A stretch of 64,000 nt of DNA from Methylovorus menthalis (GTDB lineage: Bacteria > Pseudomonadota > Gammaproteobacteria > Burkholderiales > Methylophilaceae): the NCBI RefSeq assembly GCF_020523625.1, contig NZ_JAJAQH010000001.1, forward strand, positions 322,930 to 386,929. Reading direction: 5' to 3'. Each line of letters begins with the position of its first letter. Within the stretch, counting starts at the first letter, position 1. The notes under the pieces are model-generated. The model was not told the DNA's origin and did not search any database. It saw only the letters and a program-made list of their open reading frames with translations. This document shows, piece after piece, positions 8,243 through 16,445 of this stretch. Both the position numbers and the translations under genes were made by a program.

Positions 8243-10630
8243 CTAGAACTTCACAAACTCGGCATCCTCGGCTTCATCAAATGAAAACGAGGCCTCAGAA
8301 CTTGCTGCTTTTTTGGCGAACTGAGGCTTGGTCGGCTTTTTGGCAACAGACCGGGTGCTGCCATCGGATTGGCCAATATTGAAAAAGCCGATCAGCTCCT
8401 GCAACTGCTCGGCCTGGCCGCTCATTTCCTCGGAGGTCGCAGCCAGCTCTTCACTGCCGCTGGCGTTTTGCTGGGTAATCTGGCTCATCTGGTTCATCGC
8501 CACATTGATCTGCGCGGCACCTGTGCTTTGCTCCTCGCTGGCCGCGGTAATTTCCTGCACCAGATCACTGGTCTTGTTGATATTGGGCACCATTTCTTCC
8601 AACAGCTTGCCGGCCTTTTCCGCCGTACCCACGCTGTTTTCGGCCAGTTCGCCGATTTCCTGCGCCGCCACCTGGCTACGTTCGGCCAGTTTGCGCACTT
8701 CAGCGGCGACTACGGCAAAGCCCTTGCCATGCTCACCGGCACGGGCGGCTTCAATTGCCGCATTCAGCGCCAGCAGATTGGTCTGGTAGGCAATGTCATC
8801 AATGATGCTGATCTTGTTGGCGATGCTCTTCATGGCCGCCACGGTCTGCACCACGGCCGCCCCACCCTCATTGGCATCGGTCGCCGCCTTGGCCGAGATG
8901 CTTTCGGTCACTTTGGCATTTTCCGTGTTCTGGTTGATCGAAGCACTCATCTGTTCAATGGAAGCACTGGTTTCCTCCACGCTGGCGGCCTGCTCATTGG
9001 TCGCTTGAGAAAGACTTTGTGCCGTGGAGCTCACCTGATCCGCAGCACTGGCAATGCCATCTGCCGAGTTGCGGACTTCCGCCACCACTTGCGAGATCTT
9101 CTCGATGGTGTTGTTGACCGTTTGCTTGAAGTCTTCCAGCTGGCCTTTGTAATGACCTTTTACCTTGACGGTCAGATCGCCATTTTCCATCGCCTGCAAT
9201 ACGGCCACCGCTTCATTGACTGGCAGAATGATGCTATCCAGCGTGGTATTGATGCCCTGCACGATGGTGTTGTACTCCCCCTTGTGCTTGGAGGCATCAG
9301 CACGGTAATCGAGTTGCCCCTCAGCGGCAGCGCCTATCAACTCGCGCGTATCGGCAGACACGGCTTTCAGGTTGCGGCGCACCTGCTCTATCGTCTCATT
9401 GATAAAGGCTTTCTTGCCTGGCAGCTGTTCCATCGGTGCTTCAAAGTTACCTTCTCCGAACTCGCGTATGACAGCCATGGCTTTTTTCTTCACTGCAATG
9501 TGCCCGCTGACCATGGTATTGACACCCGCTGCCATGGTCTTGAAGTCGCCCTGCAATTTGTCGACAGTCATCATGACGTCAATGTCGCCTGCGTCATGCT
9601 CCTGCGACATATGATTCATGTCGGCAATAAAGCCTTTCAGGTTGCCGCGCATCTTTTCAATGGTGTCATTGATAAAGGCCTTCTTGCCTGGCAGCTGCTC
9701 CATCGGTGCCTCAAAATTGCCTTCGCCAAACGCATTGATCACGGCCATCGCTTTTTTCTTCACCGCAATATGCCCGCCCACCATGGTATTGACACCCGCC
9801 GCCATGGTGCGGAAATCACCCTGGAATTTTTCTGTATTCATCATGACGTCGATATCACCCGAGTCATGCTCTTTCGACATATGGCTCATGTCGGCGATAA
9901 AGCCCTTGAGGTTGCTGCGCATCTTTTCGATGGTGTCATTGATAAAGGCTTTTTTGCCCGGCAGCTGTTCCAGCGGTGCGTCAAAATCACCCTCGCCAAA
10001 CGATTTGATCACGGCCATGGCTTTTTTCTTCACCGCAATATGCCCGCCCACCATGGTATTGACACCCGCCGCCATGGTGCGGAAATCACCCTGGAATTTT
10101 TCTGTATTCATCATGACGTCGATATCACCCGAGTCATGCTCTTTCGACATATGACTCATGTCGGCAATAAAACCTTTGAGGTTGCCGCGCATCTTTTCGA
10201 TGGTTTCATTGATAAACGCTTTTTTGCCCGGCAGCTGTTCCATCGGCGCGTCAAAATTGCCTTCGCCAAACGCCTTGATCACGGCCATGGCTTTTTTCTT
10301 CACCGCAATATGCCCACCCACCATGGTATTGACCCCAGCCGCCATGATCCTGAAGTCGCCTTGGAAGCGATCGGTATTCATCATGACGTCGATATCGCCC
10401 GCATCATGCTCCCTGGACATGTGGTTCATGTCCTGCACAAAAGCGGCCAGATCTTTTTTCTGCTGGTCCAGACTAGCCTGCAATCTCTTCAAGCTCTCCA
10501 TGACCGGACTCAACGCATCGCGCTCCGCGTCATGAATCTGTATCACCGTGTTACCCTGCTGCAATTGATTCAGTGCATGCACAACCTCATCAATGCGCTC
10601 TTGTTTTACTCGGATGCCTAGAAAACCCAT
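8243..10630 (-). CDS. Soluble poly-HAMP methyl-accepting chemotaxis protein
   Basis: About 795 residues, with no hydrophobic segment able to span a membrane. The N-terminal 515 residues are a chain of about eleven HAMP-like units. Two alternating types are visible: [19 protein letters not shown] and [20 protein letters not shown]. Together they form a 90-residue repeat present four times. The C-terminal half is a standard MCP signalling hairpin with the tip [20 protein letters not shown], ending in EDAEFVKF. It has no recognisable ligand domain, so HAMP units or a partner probably sense the input. The ATG at 10630 follows GAGGT; an in-frame TTG at 10636 is less likely. Aer2/McpB and fungal Nik1 kinases are known poly-HAMP proteins. 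Confidence 0.93.
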   Translation of the reverse strand: MGFLGIRVKQERIDEVVHALNQLQQGNTVIQIHDAERDALSPVMESLKRLQASLDQQKKDLAAFVQDMNHMSREHDAGDIDVMMNTDRFQGDFRIMAAGVNTMVGGHIAVKKKAMAVIKAFGEGNFDAPMEQLPGKKAFINETIEKMRGNLKGFIADMSHMSKEHDSGDIDVMMNTEKFQGDFRTMAAGVNTMVGGHIAVKKKAMAVIKSFGEGDFDAPLEQLPGKKAFINDTIEKMRSNLKGFIADMSHMSKEHDSGDIDVMMNTEKFQGDFRTMAAGVNTMVGGHIAVKKKAMAVINAFGEGNFEAPMEQLPGKKAFINDTIEKMRGNLKGFIADMNHMSQEHDAGDIDVMMTVDKLQGDFKTMAAGVNTMVSGHIAVKKKAMAVIREFGEGNFEAPMEQLPGKKAFINETIEQVRRNLKAVSADTRELIGAAAEGQLDYRADASKHKGEYNTIVQGINTTLDSIILPVNEAVAVLQAMENGDLTVKVKGHYKGQLEDFKQTVNNTIEKISQVVAEVRNSADGIASAADQVSSTAQSLSQATNEQAASVEETSASIEQMSASINQNTENAKVTESISAKAATDANEGGAAVVQTVAAMKSIANKISIIDDIAYQTNLLALNAAIEAARAGEHGKGFAVVAAEVRKLAERSQVAAQEIGELAENSVGTAEKAGKLLEEMVPNINKTSDLVQEITAASEEQSTGAAQINVAMNQMSQITQQNASGSEELAATSEEMSGQAEQLQELIGFFNIGQSDGSTRSVAKKPTKPQFAKKAASSEASFSFDEAEDAEFVKF
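9341..10420 (-). repeat. Four tandem 270-bp (90-codon) HAMP-pair repeats inside the chemoreceptor gene
   Basis: The run cttttttctt begins exactly every 270 bp, at 9481, 9751, 10021 and 10291. Surrounding sequence is nearly the same at nucleotide level, especially between the two central copies. Each copy encodes two HAMP-like units. The copy nearest the C-terminus (low coordinates) is the most diverged ([11 protein letters not shown] instead of [11 protein letters not shown]). The repeat keeps the reading frame, so gain or loss of copies would change receptor length without breaking it. Confidence 0.92.
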
Positions 10631-10740
10631 GATCAATACCTCGAATTAGAAAATCACTGCAAAATTCACTCCATAAGTTAGTTGCAAGCCATTTGCAAAA
10701 GCTCATGCCGACGCATGCCACTACATACTGCTAAACCAAA

Positions 10741-11274
10741 CTACACCTGAGCCAGCTCTGCCATCTCATCAACAGACAAGACCTGGTTTACATTCAGGAT
10801 AATCACAAACTTCTGATCCACCTTGCCCATGCCATCAATAAAATCGGTGCGAATTTTTGCCCCGAATGATGGCACTGGCTCGATCTGGTCACTGGCAATT
10901 TCCAGTACTTCATTCACGGCATCCACCATGACGCCTATCACCTGCTGTGCCTCTTCGTGGTCAACTTCAATGATCACAATGCAGGTTTTGCGCGAAAGGG
11001 TCGCTTCGCCTTTTTCAAAGCGCGCGGCCAGATCAATCACCGGCACCACCGCCCCGCGCAGGTTAATCACCCCGCGAATAAAGGGCGGCATCTTGGGCAC
11101 CATGGTGAGATTGCCGTACTCGATAATCTCCTTGATGCTGAGGATGTTGATGGCAAATATCTCCGCTCCCAGCATGAACGTCAGATACTGCTGATCGTCA
11201 CTTTGACCATCCAGCATAGCGCCGCGTGAGACCACGCTTCGGCCCTGTGCCAGCTCCTTGACCATGTCATTCAT
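10741..11274 (-). CDS. cheW: CheW coupling protein, second copy
   Basis: A 177-residue single-domain CheW with the conserved LTFMLGAEIFAINILSIKEIIEYGNL strand-helix and RGVINLRGAVVPVIDLAARFEKG core. It starts 9 bp after the MCP gene at 11284, forming an MCP-CheW pair. It shares long identical stretches with the copy at 14208, including SFGAKIRTDFIDGMGKVDQKF, so these two are closer to each other than to the copy at 7682. It presumably couples the preceding receptor to CheA; specificity among the three CheWs cannot be read from sequence. Confidence 0.95.
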   Translation of the reverse strand: MNDMVKELAQGRSVVSRGAMLDGQSDDQQYLTFMLGAEIFAINILSIKEIIEYGNLTMVPKMPPFIRGVINLRGAVVPVIDLAARFEKGEATLSRKTCIVIIEVDHEEAQQVIGVMVDAVNEVLEIASDQIEPVPSFGAKIRTDFIDGMGKVDQKFVIILNVNQVLSVDEMAELAQV

Positions 11275-11283
11275 GATGGCCCC

Positions 11284-13458
11284 TTAAAACTTCACAAACT
11301 CAGCGTCTTCAGCATCATCCAGGCTTGAGGTAACAGGCAGGATGGACGTTGGCACGCTATGCGCAGTTTTGGCTTTTGACCCTTTCTTGGTAGTAGCCCG
11401 CTGGGAAGAACCACCCGCATTCTTGATGCTGAAAAAGCCGATGAGCTCCTGCAATTGCTCGGCCTGCCCGCTCATTTCTTCAGCGGTGGCAGCCAACTCT
11501 TCACTACCGCTGGCATTTTGCTGGGTGATCTGGCTCATCTGGTTCATTGCCACATTGATCTGCGATGCACCGCTGCTTTGCTCTTGGCTGGCGGCGGTAA
11601 TTTCTTGCACCAGGTCACTGGTCTTGTTGATGTTGGGCACCATTTCTTCCAGCAGCTTGCCGGCTTTTTCAGCGGTACCGACGCTACTTTCAGCCAGTTC
11701 GCCGATTTCCTGCGCGGCTACCTGGCTGCGCTCGGCCAGCTTGCGTACTTCGGCAGCCACCACCGCAAAGCCCTTGCCATGCTCACCGGCACGTGCCGCT
11801 TCAATCGCGGCATTCAGCGCCAGCAGATTGGTCTGGTAAGCAATGTCGTCAATGATGCTGATCTTGTTGGCGATGCTCTTCATGGCGGCCACGGTCTGCA
11901 ACACCGCCGTACCACCTTCATTGGCATCGGTAGCTGCTTTGGCAGAAATGCCTTCGGTGACCTTGGCGTTTTCGGTGTTCTGATTGATCGAAGCACTCAT
12001 TTGCTCAACAGAAGCGCTGGTTTCTTCCACGCTGGCGGCTTGCTCATTGGTGGCTTGCGACAGGCTTTGTGCGGTCGAGCTGACCTGCTCGCTTGCACTG
12101 GCAATACCGTCAGCCGAATTACGTACCTCAGCCACCACCTGCGAGATTTTTTCGATGGTGTTGTTGACTGTGTGCTTGAAGTCGTCCAGCTGACCTTTGT
12201 AATGACCATCCACCGTCTTGGTCAGGTCACCTTTTTCCATGGCCTGCAGTACCGCAATCGCTTCGTTCAACGGCACAATAATGTTATCCAGCGTGGCATT
12301 GATGCCTTGGACGATCTTGTTGTACTCACCCTTGTGCTTGGATGCATCGGCACGATAGTCCAGCTTGCCTTCGGCAGCAGCAGCAATCAGCTCGCGGGTA
12401 TCGGCAGAGACGGCTTTCAGATTGCGGCGAACCTGCTCAATGGTCTCGTTGATAAATACCTTCTTGCCCGGTAATTGTTCCATGGGGGCTTCAAAGTTAC
12501 CTTCACCAAACTCCTTGAATACGGCCATGGCTTTCTTGTTCATGGCAATGTGACCGCCCACCATGGTATTCACACCTACCGCCATTGTTTTGAAGTCGCC
12601 CTGAAAAGTCTCGGTGCTCATCGTCACGTCAATATCGCCGAGGTCGTGCTCTTTTGACATGTGGTTCATGTCAGCAATAAACCCTTTCAGGTTTTCCAGC
12701 ATTTTTTTCATGGCGCCTTGCAGCTGGCCAATTTCATCCTGACTGGTGACGGCAATATCATTGGAGAGATCGCCGCGGGCGATAGCCTCAGCCACCGCTA
12801 CCGATTTATTGAGGCCGGTGACAATCCCCTTGGTGATGATGAAGCCAATCACCACCATCAATACCAGAATGCTACCCGCCACGATGTTGGACATGAGTTC
12901 GGCACTATTCTTTGCCGCAATCGCCCCTTCTGCACTTTTGGAGGCAATCTCAATGTTGTATTCCATTTGTGCGATCAGGCTGGTGGAGACCTTTTCGGCG
13001 TTGGCCACATTGGCATTCAGGGCATCGCGTGCGCCTTCCTGATTGTGCTGGCGAGATAACTCAACAGCTTTTTCCAGCCCTGGCAAATAGTCATTCAAGG
13101 CCTTGATGTTTTCTTCCAGCATGTCGCGGTCTTTATCGTCGGCGATCATGCCTTCCTTCTCGTACTTCTTGAATTCCTTGAAAATATTGTCACGTGCTTC
13201 TTTGATCTTGGTTTCGATCTCCGCCATCTTGGCATCATCGGTCATCAAGGCATGCCGATACGCTCGGGCGCGCAAGTACCCGAAGTTTTCGTTGGCGCGG
13301 CTCAGCGTCACAATGCTGGGGATACTGTTGGTATTAGAGATATTGGTTGTTTCAAAAACGTAATCCATTCGGTTCTGGCCTAGCCACGCCAGACTGATCA
13401 GACCAATCAAGGCCACTATTACTAACAAACTCATTTTTTTCGCAACGGTCATTTTCAC
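11284..13458 (-). CDS. Transmembrane methyl-accepting chemotaxis protein with five HAMP-like units
   Basis: 724 residues. A first membrane helix lies at about 10-27, a helical periplasmic ligand domain of the four-helix-bundle type at about 28-185, and a second membrane helix at about 191-212. About five HAMP-like units then fill 213-440; two of them ([20 protein letters not shown] and [19 protein letters not shown]) correspond to one copy of the 90-residue repeat in the neighbouring receptor. The signalling domain has the tip [20 protein letters not shown] and the tail ends EDAEFVKF. The start is GTG at 13458, preceded by GGAG and matching the MKLTVAKKM start of the third receptor. The ligand is unknown. 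Confidence 0.94.
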   Translation of the reverse strand: MKMTVAKKMSLLVIVALIGLISLAWLGQNRMDYVFETTNISNTNSIPSIVTLSRANENFGYLRARAYRHALMTDDAKMAEIETKIKEARDNIFKEFKKYEKEGMIADDKDRDMLEENIKALNDYLPGLEKAVELSRQHNQEGARDALNANVANAEKVSTSLIAQMEYNIEIASKSAEGAIAAKNSAELMSNIVAGSILVLMVVIGFIITKGIVTGLNKSVAVAEAIARGDLSNDIAVTSQDEIGQLQGAMKKMLENLKGFIADMNHMSKEHDLGDIDVTMSTETFQGDFKTMAVGVNTMVGGHIAMNKKAMAVFKEFGEGNFEAPMEQLPGKKVFINETIEQVRRNLKAVSADTRELIAAAAEGKLDYRADASKHKGEYNKIVQGINATLDNIIVPLNEAIAVLQAMEKGDLTKTVDGHYKGQLDDFKHTVNNTIEKISQVVAEVRNSADGIASASEQVSSTAQSLSQATNEQAASVEETSASVEQMSASINQNTENAKVTEGISAKAATDANEGGTAVLQTVAAMKSIANKISIIDDIAYQTNLLALNAAIEAARAGEHGKGFAVVAAEVRKLAERSQVAAQEIGELAESSVGTAEKAGKLLEEMVPNINKTSDLVQEITAASQEQSSGASQINVAMNQMSQITQQNASGSEELAATAEEMSGQAEQLQELIGFFSIKNAGGSSQRATTKKGSKAKTAHSVPTSILPVTSSLDDAEDAEFVKF

Positions 13459-13519
13459 TTTTCAATCTCCAACCCATAAATTTACATTTATAAAATTCGT
13501 TCAGAATATGTGTGTACGC

Positions 13520-14206
13520 TTAAAAATTGACACTCAGCACCCCAGACAACGTATGGTTCATGCGATCATCCGTCGAGGTGCGGATGTATTGGTTCAGGTA
13601 ACCCCACTCGGTTTTCACACTGGCAGAAAAGTCATGGGATATGCCGAGGAAAAGCCGGTTTTGATCAAAGCCACTACGTGCGCCCCAATCCGTATGGTTG
13701 GTATTGAAAAACACCTCATCCCAGGCGACGACGCTCCATGCCCCTGACAAAGGATGGGTCATGCGCACCATTTGGCGCAGGCGGTATCCGGTATCTTCAA
13801 ACTCCTCCACCCGCCGCTCTTCCAGGCGTACGCGAGCAGACAAGGACGTTGAGCCAATAGGCTCGAAAGCGTAGAGAAGCTGTTGCCATATGCGGTGCTC
13901 GTCGCGAATATCGCCACTCACCAGATAGTTTCTGACATAGCCATAACCCAGCCAGACACTCAGGTTTTTGGATACCTTGTAATTGATGGCCGGGCGCAGC
14001 AACAGGCTATCGATGTGCTCGGCATTTTCACGAAATCGTGGCTGGATTTCGGCATACCAGCGCCAGCCATCCGCAGGCAACTTGCCCTGCAAGGTCAGGT
14101 TGAGCCATAGCCGGTTATCTTCATCGGTAGCGGCGTGAGCCATGCTGGCAAACCCCAGGCTAGCGATGAGTAACAAATATTGCAGGCCGGGGCGTGTCAT
14201 CATCAT
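13520..14206 (-). CDS. DUF2490 family, probable outer-membrane beta-barrel protein
   Basis: 228 residues from the first of three adjacent ATG codons (14206, 14203, 14200), one base after the cheW stop. A signal peptide is clear (LLLIASLGFASMAHA, then ATDEDN). The mature part has alternating polar and aromatic strands (WYAEIQPRFRENAEHIDSLL, LSVWLGYGYVRNY) and ends with a C-terminal Phe (SGVLSVNF), as outer-membrane barrels do. This agrees with DUF2490, a family of unknown function. Its place between a CheW and an MCP gene is unusual for chemotaxis clusters. The role is unknown; the barrel reading is inference. Confidence 0.85.
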   Translation of the reverse strand: MMMTRPGLQYLLLIASLGFASMAHAATDEDNRLWLNLTLQGKLPADGWRWYAEIQPRFRENAEHIDSLLLRPAINYKVSKNLSVWLGYGYVRNYLVSGDIRDEHRIWQQLLYAFEPIGSTSLSARVRLEERRVEEFEDTGYRLRQMVRMTHPLSGAWSVVAWDEVFFNTNHTDWGARSGFDQNRLFLGISHDFSASVKTEWGYLNQYIRTSTDDRMNHTLSGVLSVNF

Positions 14207-14207
14207 G

Positions 14208-14735
14208 CTAGGCCTGCACCAGCTCTGCCATCTCATCCACCGACAAGACCTGATTTACATTCAGGATGATCACAAACTTCTGATCCACCTTGCCCATGCC
14301 ATCAATAAAATCGGTGCGAATTTTTGCCCCGAACGATGGCACGGGCTCGATCTGTTCGCTGGCGATTTCCAACACTTCATTCACCGCATCCACGAGCACT
14401 CCGATCACCTGCTGCACCTCTTCGTGGTCAACTTCGATGATCACGATGCAGGACTTTCTGGAGATGGCTGCCTCACCACGCGAGAAACGCGCCGCGAGAT
14501 CAATCACCGGCACCACCGCTCCGCGCAGGTTGATCACCCCGCGGATAAACGATGGCATCTTGGGCACAATGGTGAGATTGCCGTATTCGATAATCTCCTT
14601 GATGCTGAGAATATTGATGGCAAAGGTCTCTGACCCTAGCATGAACGTCAGGTACTGCTGCTGATCTTCCAGCGCCCGTCCGCCCGCAACAAGGCTTTGC
14701 CCTGTTGCCACTGCTTGTTTGACTGTTTCCACCAT
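14208..14735 (-). CDS. cheW: CheW coupling protein, first copy
   Basis: A 175-residue CheW (YLTFMLGSETFAINILSIKEII; RGVINLRGAVVPVIDLAARFSRG). It starts 9 bp after the third MCP gene, the same spacing as in the pair at 10741/11284. Its stop codon is separated by one base from the three ATG codons of the DUF2490 gene, so translational coupling is likely. CheW bridges CheA and receptors in the signalling array. Confidence 0.95.
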   Translation of the reverse strand: MVETVKQAVATGQSLVAGGRALEDQQQYLTFMLGSETFAINILSIKEIIEYGNLTIVPKMPSFIRGVINLRGAVVPVIDLAARFSRGEAAISRKSCIVIIEVDHEEVQQVIGVLVDAVNEVLEIASEQIEPVPSFGAKIRTDFIDGMGKVDQKFVIILNVNQVLSVDEMAELVQA

Positions 14736-14744
14736 GATGACTCC

Positions 14745-16379
14745 TTAGAACTTCACAAACTCAGAGTCTTCGGCGTCATTAAAACTCGACGAGGCCTGAG
14801 CGGCTGGTGGCGCGTACGCACCGCCTTTAGACTTGGGCGCTTTTTTTGGTGCTGTACGCTGGAACGATGATCCTGTTTCCTTGATATTGAAGAAGGCGAT
14901 CAGTTGTTGCAGTTGCTCGGCCTGCCCGCTCATTTCCTCGGCGGTCGCGGCCAGCTCTTCACTGCTGCTGGCGTTCTGCTGGGTGATCTGGCTCATCTGG
15001 TTCATCGCCACATTGATCTGCGCGGCACCGCTACTTTGCTCCTGGCTGGCGGCGGTGATTTCTTGCACCAGATCACTGGTCTTGTTGATGTTGGGCACCA
15101 TTTCTTCCAGCAGCTTGCCGGCTTTTTCTGCTGTGCCTACGCTGTTGGATGCCAGCTCGCCGATTTCCTGCGCGGCCACCTGGCTACGCTCGGCCAGTTT
15201 GCGCACTTCGGCAGCCACCACAGCAAAGCCCTTGCCATGCTCACCGGCACGGGCGGCTTCAATCGCGGCATTCAGCGCCAGCAGGTTGGTCTGGTAAGCA
15301 ATGTCGTCAATGATGCTGATCTTGTTGGCGATACTCTTCATGGCTTCCACGGTCTGCACCACGGCGGTACCGCCTTCATTGGCATCGGTAGAGGCTTTGG
15401 CAGAGATGCCTTCGGTGACCTTGGCATTTTCGGTGTTCTGGTTAATGGAAGCGCTCATTTCTTCCACCGAAGCACTGGTTTGCTCCACACTCGCCGCTTG
15501 CTCATTCGTAGCTTGCGACAGGCTCTGGGCAGTCGAGCTCACCTGCTCGGATGCACTGGCAATACCATCGGCAGCGCTACGCACTTCACTGACAATACCG
15601 GAGAGTTTTTCCACCATGGCCTTCATCGCGGCCAGCATGCTGGTAGAGTCGCCAGGCTTGATTTCAACCTGCATGGAAAGATCACCGGCAGCCACTTTGC
15701 TTGCTACTTCAGCGGCATAATTTGGCTCGCCACCCAGTTGCTTGAGCAAGTCGCGGGTGATCAGAACACCGATGATGGCAACCACAATCAACACAACGAC
15801 GGTAATAATCATGGAATTAAGAACCGCAGTACGCTGAATCGCCACCGCTTCGGCAGAAGCGTTATTGCCGATTTCAACGTTATATTGTCGATCAGCATTA
15901 ATCATCTCGTGGACTTTTGCGAAGATATCCTTGGAAGCAAAGGTGAATTTGCGAGCCTCTTCGATTTTGTTAGCCCGTGACAAAGAGAGTAATTGGTCTC
16001 TTACGGGGTCATAGTCTTTCAATGCAGAGCGAATGTCTTTGATGAGGGAGGCATCCTTGGCATCTGTGATGTTATTTTTTTCGTACTTATCAAGCGCCTC
16101 ATCCATTTTTGCGCGGTGCTCCAATACCGTTTTATCCAGCTGAGCCATGGTGGCATCATCGGTATTGATAACGTGCTGGTATACAGTCTCTTGCAGGTCT
16201 GAATAGGATTTACTTAAGTCATCCAGGACGATAATACTGGGCACGGTATTGATCGTAACGTAATTGGTTTTCTCAAAAACCTGATTGATGTAGTACTGTC
16301 CACTGAAAGCAAGCACGATCAGGCCAATAATGGCAATGGACAGTAACAAGATCATTTTTTTTGCGACGGTAAGTTTCAT
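14745..16379 (-). CDS. Transmembrane methyl-accepting chemotaxis protein with a single HAMP
   Basis: 544 residues, the normal size for a Tsr/Tar-like receptor. Membrane helices lie at about 9-27 and 189-208, flanking a helical periplasmic domain of the 4HB_MCP type. One HAMP follows ([20 protein letters not shown], then [11 protein letters not shown]), and the signalling domain has the tip [20 protein letters not shown]. The last residues are EDSEFVKF, matching the other two receptors of the cluster. It lies directly downstream of cheA, 66 bp away. Its signalling half is so similar to the others that recent duplication or gene conversion is likely. The ligand is unknown. Confidence 0.95.
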   Translation of the reverse strand: MKLTVAKKMILLLSIAIIGLIVLAFSGQYYINQVFEKTNYVTINTVPSIIVLDDLSKSYSDLQETVYQHVINTDDATMAQLDKTVLEHRAKMDEALDKYEKNNITDAKDASLIKDIRSALKDYDPVRDQLLSLSRANKIEEARKFTFASKDIFAKVHEMINADRQYNVEIGNNASAEAVAIQRTAVLNSMIITVVVLIVVAIIGVLITRDLLKQLGGEPNYAAEVASKVAAGDLSMQVEIKPGDSTSMLAAMKAMVEKLSGIVSEVRSAADGIASASEQVSSTAQSLSQATNEQAASVEQTSASVEEMSASINQNTENAKVTEGISAKASTDANEGGTAVVQTVEAMKSIANKISIIDDIAYQTNLLALNAAIEAARAGEHGKGFAVVAAEVRKLAERSQVAAQEIGELASNSVGTAEKAGKLLEEMVPNINKTSDLVQEITAASQEQSSGAAQINVAMNQMSQITQQNASSSEELAATAEEMSGQAEQLQQLIAFFNIKETGSSFQRTAPKKAPKSKGGAYAPPAAQASSSFNDAEDSEFVKF

Positions 16380-16445
16380 TTTATGCTCCAGGGCATGAGT
16401 TCTTAAGATTAATTACGCAAAGCGTGCTGCTAATAGCATTTCTGT

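Noticed and set aside
9341-10420. Regular repeats as a CRISPR array
   Set aside because: The repeat unit is 270 bp and entirely coding, without short repeats and unique spacers.
8369-10621. 750-codon open frame on the plus strand opposite the poly-HAMP receptor
   Set aside because: It is antisense to a clearly homologous MCP, lacks a ribosome site and any known domain, and its length follows from the biased, repetitive codons of the real gene.
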